In this document: positions 63,942-64,000 of the stretch, piece by piece
Position numbering within the stretch: the stretch's first letter is position 1
How the letters are laid out: every line of letters starts with the position of its first letter
Assembly (NCBI GenBank): GCA_012960225.1
Contig: DUBS01000054.1
Coordinates: 1-64,000 of the forward strand
Direction: 5' to 3'
Origin: Gemmatimonadota bacterium
Lineage (GTDB): Bacteria > Gemmatimonadota > Gemmatimonadetes > Longimicrobiales > Gaopeijiaceae
Length of the DNA stretch: 64,000 nt
Notes under the pieces: model-generated
Databases searched by the model: none
The model's input: only the letters and a program-made list of their open reading frames with translations
What the model was told of the DNA's origin: nothing
Position numbers and translations under genes: made by a program

Positions 63942-64000
63942 ATGCATAAGCGTCACCTGACCTTTGGAATCGGGTTGGTGGTGGCCATCACCGTCATAGC
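63942..64000 (+). CDS. 5' end of a secreted protein gene cut by the window edge
   Basis: The ATG at 63942 follows GGAGAAGG at a good distance and begins MHKRHLTFGIGLVVAITVI, a signal peptide or membrane anchor. Nothing more can be said. Confidence 0.6.
   Translation, partial: MHKRHLTFGIGLVVAITVI

Overview
The window is 64 kb of bacterial chromosome with moderate GC, dense coding, and no rRNA, tRNA, insertion sequence, prophage or CRISPR array that I can recognise. The gene content fits an uncultivated (probably marine) member of the Gemmatimonadota or a neighbouring phylum: DUF4159 proteins beside MoxR/DUF58/BatA genes, many secreted S9, M28, VPS10-propeller and TolB-like proteins, PQQ dehydrogenase with DUF6152 and DUF6644 proteins, and gyrA. 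This assignment is inference from gene families only; no marker RNA is present.

Layout. 1-1643 (-): 5' part of an S9 dipeptidyl peptidase. 2170-17483 (+): a compact cell-envelope operon with two DUF4159 proteins, a VWA/amidotransferase-like membrane protein, a caspase-fold protein that lacks the catalytic Cys, a TPR-gluzincin protein, MoxR ATPase, DUF58, BatA-type VWA protein and a giant DUF4175 coiled-coil protein. 17687-20737: a three-domain fusion (APH-type kinase, M23 peptidase, class III aminotransferase). 20940-23912: VPS10/sortilin-type propeller, closed by a terminator. 24020-30946 (-): a ferrous-iron locus with feoA-feoB, a small unknown protein, MscS, a second feoB, and a membrane-anchored DtxR regulator carrying FeoA-like domains. 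Palindromic operator-like sites lie in front of feoA and of the regulator.

31652-42039: a periplasmic redox/metal region. On the plus strand are a multicopper oxidase, amidohydrolase, ZIP-like protein, PQQ dehydrogenase with a cytochrome c domain, two related secreted proteins and a DUF6152 protein. They converge on a minus-strand set of two DUF6644-like membrane proteins and a c'-type cytochrome lipoprotein. 42101-50779: queuosine genes (queG, queE), PLP enzyme, MazG-like pyrophosphohydrolase, zinc-less-looking MDR oxidoreductase, Nudix hydrolase, TolB-like lipoprotein and M28 peptidase with a PDZ domain. 50824-58530: saccharopine-dehydrogenase-like protein, gyrA, DUF6941, CPBP protease, PLP decarboxylase and small unknowns. 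59219-62262 (-): a phenylacetyl-CoA-epoxidase-like cluster (MIP18 protein, paaA, paaD N-part, paaB, paaC, detached paaD zinc domain) without a reductase gene. 62435-63769 (-): HupE/UreJ protein. A secreted protein starts at 63942.

The points that look least described are the MoxR-linked envelope operon with its pseudo-protease and possible pseudoknot leader, the membrane-tethered DtxR-FeoA regulator of a double-FeoB locus, the kinase-M23-aminotransferase fusion, and the rearranged paa-like oxygenase cluster with a split PaaD.
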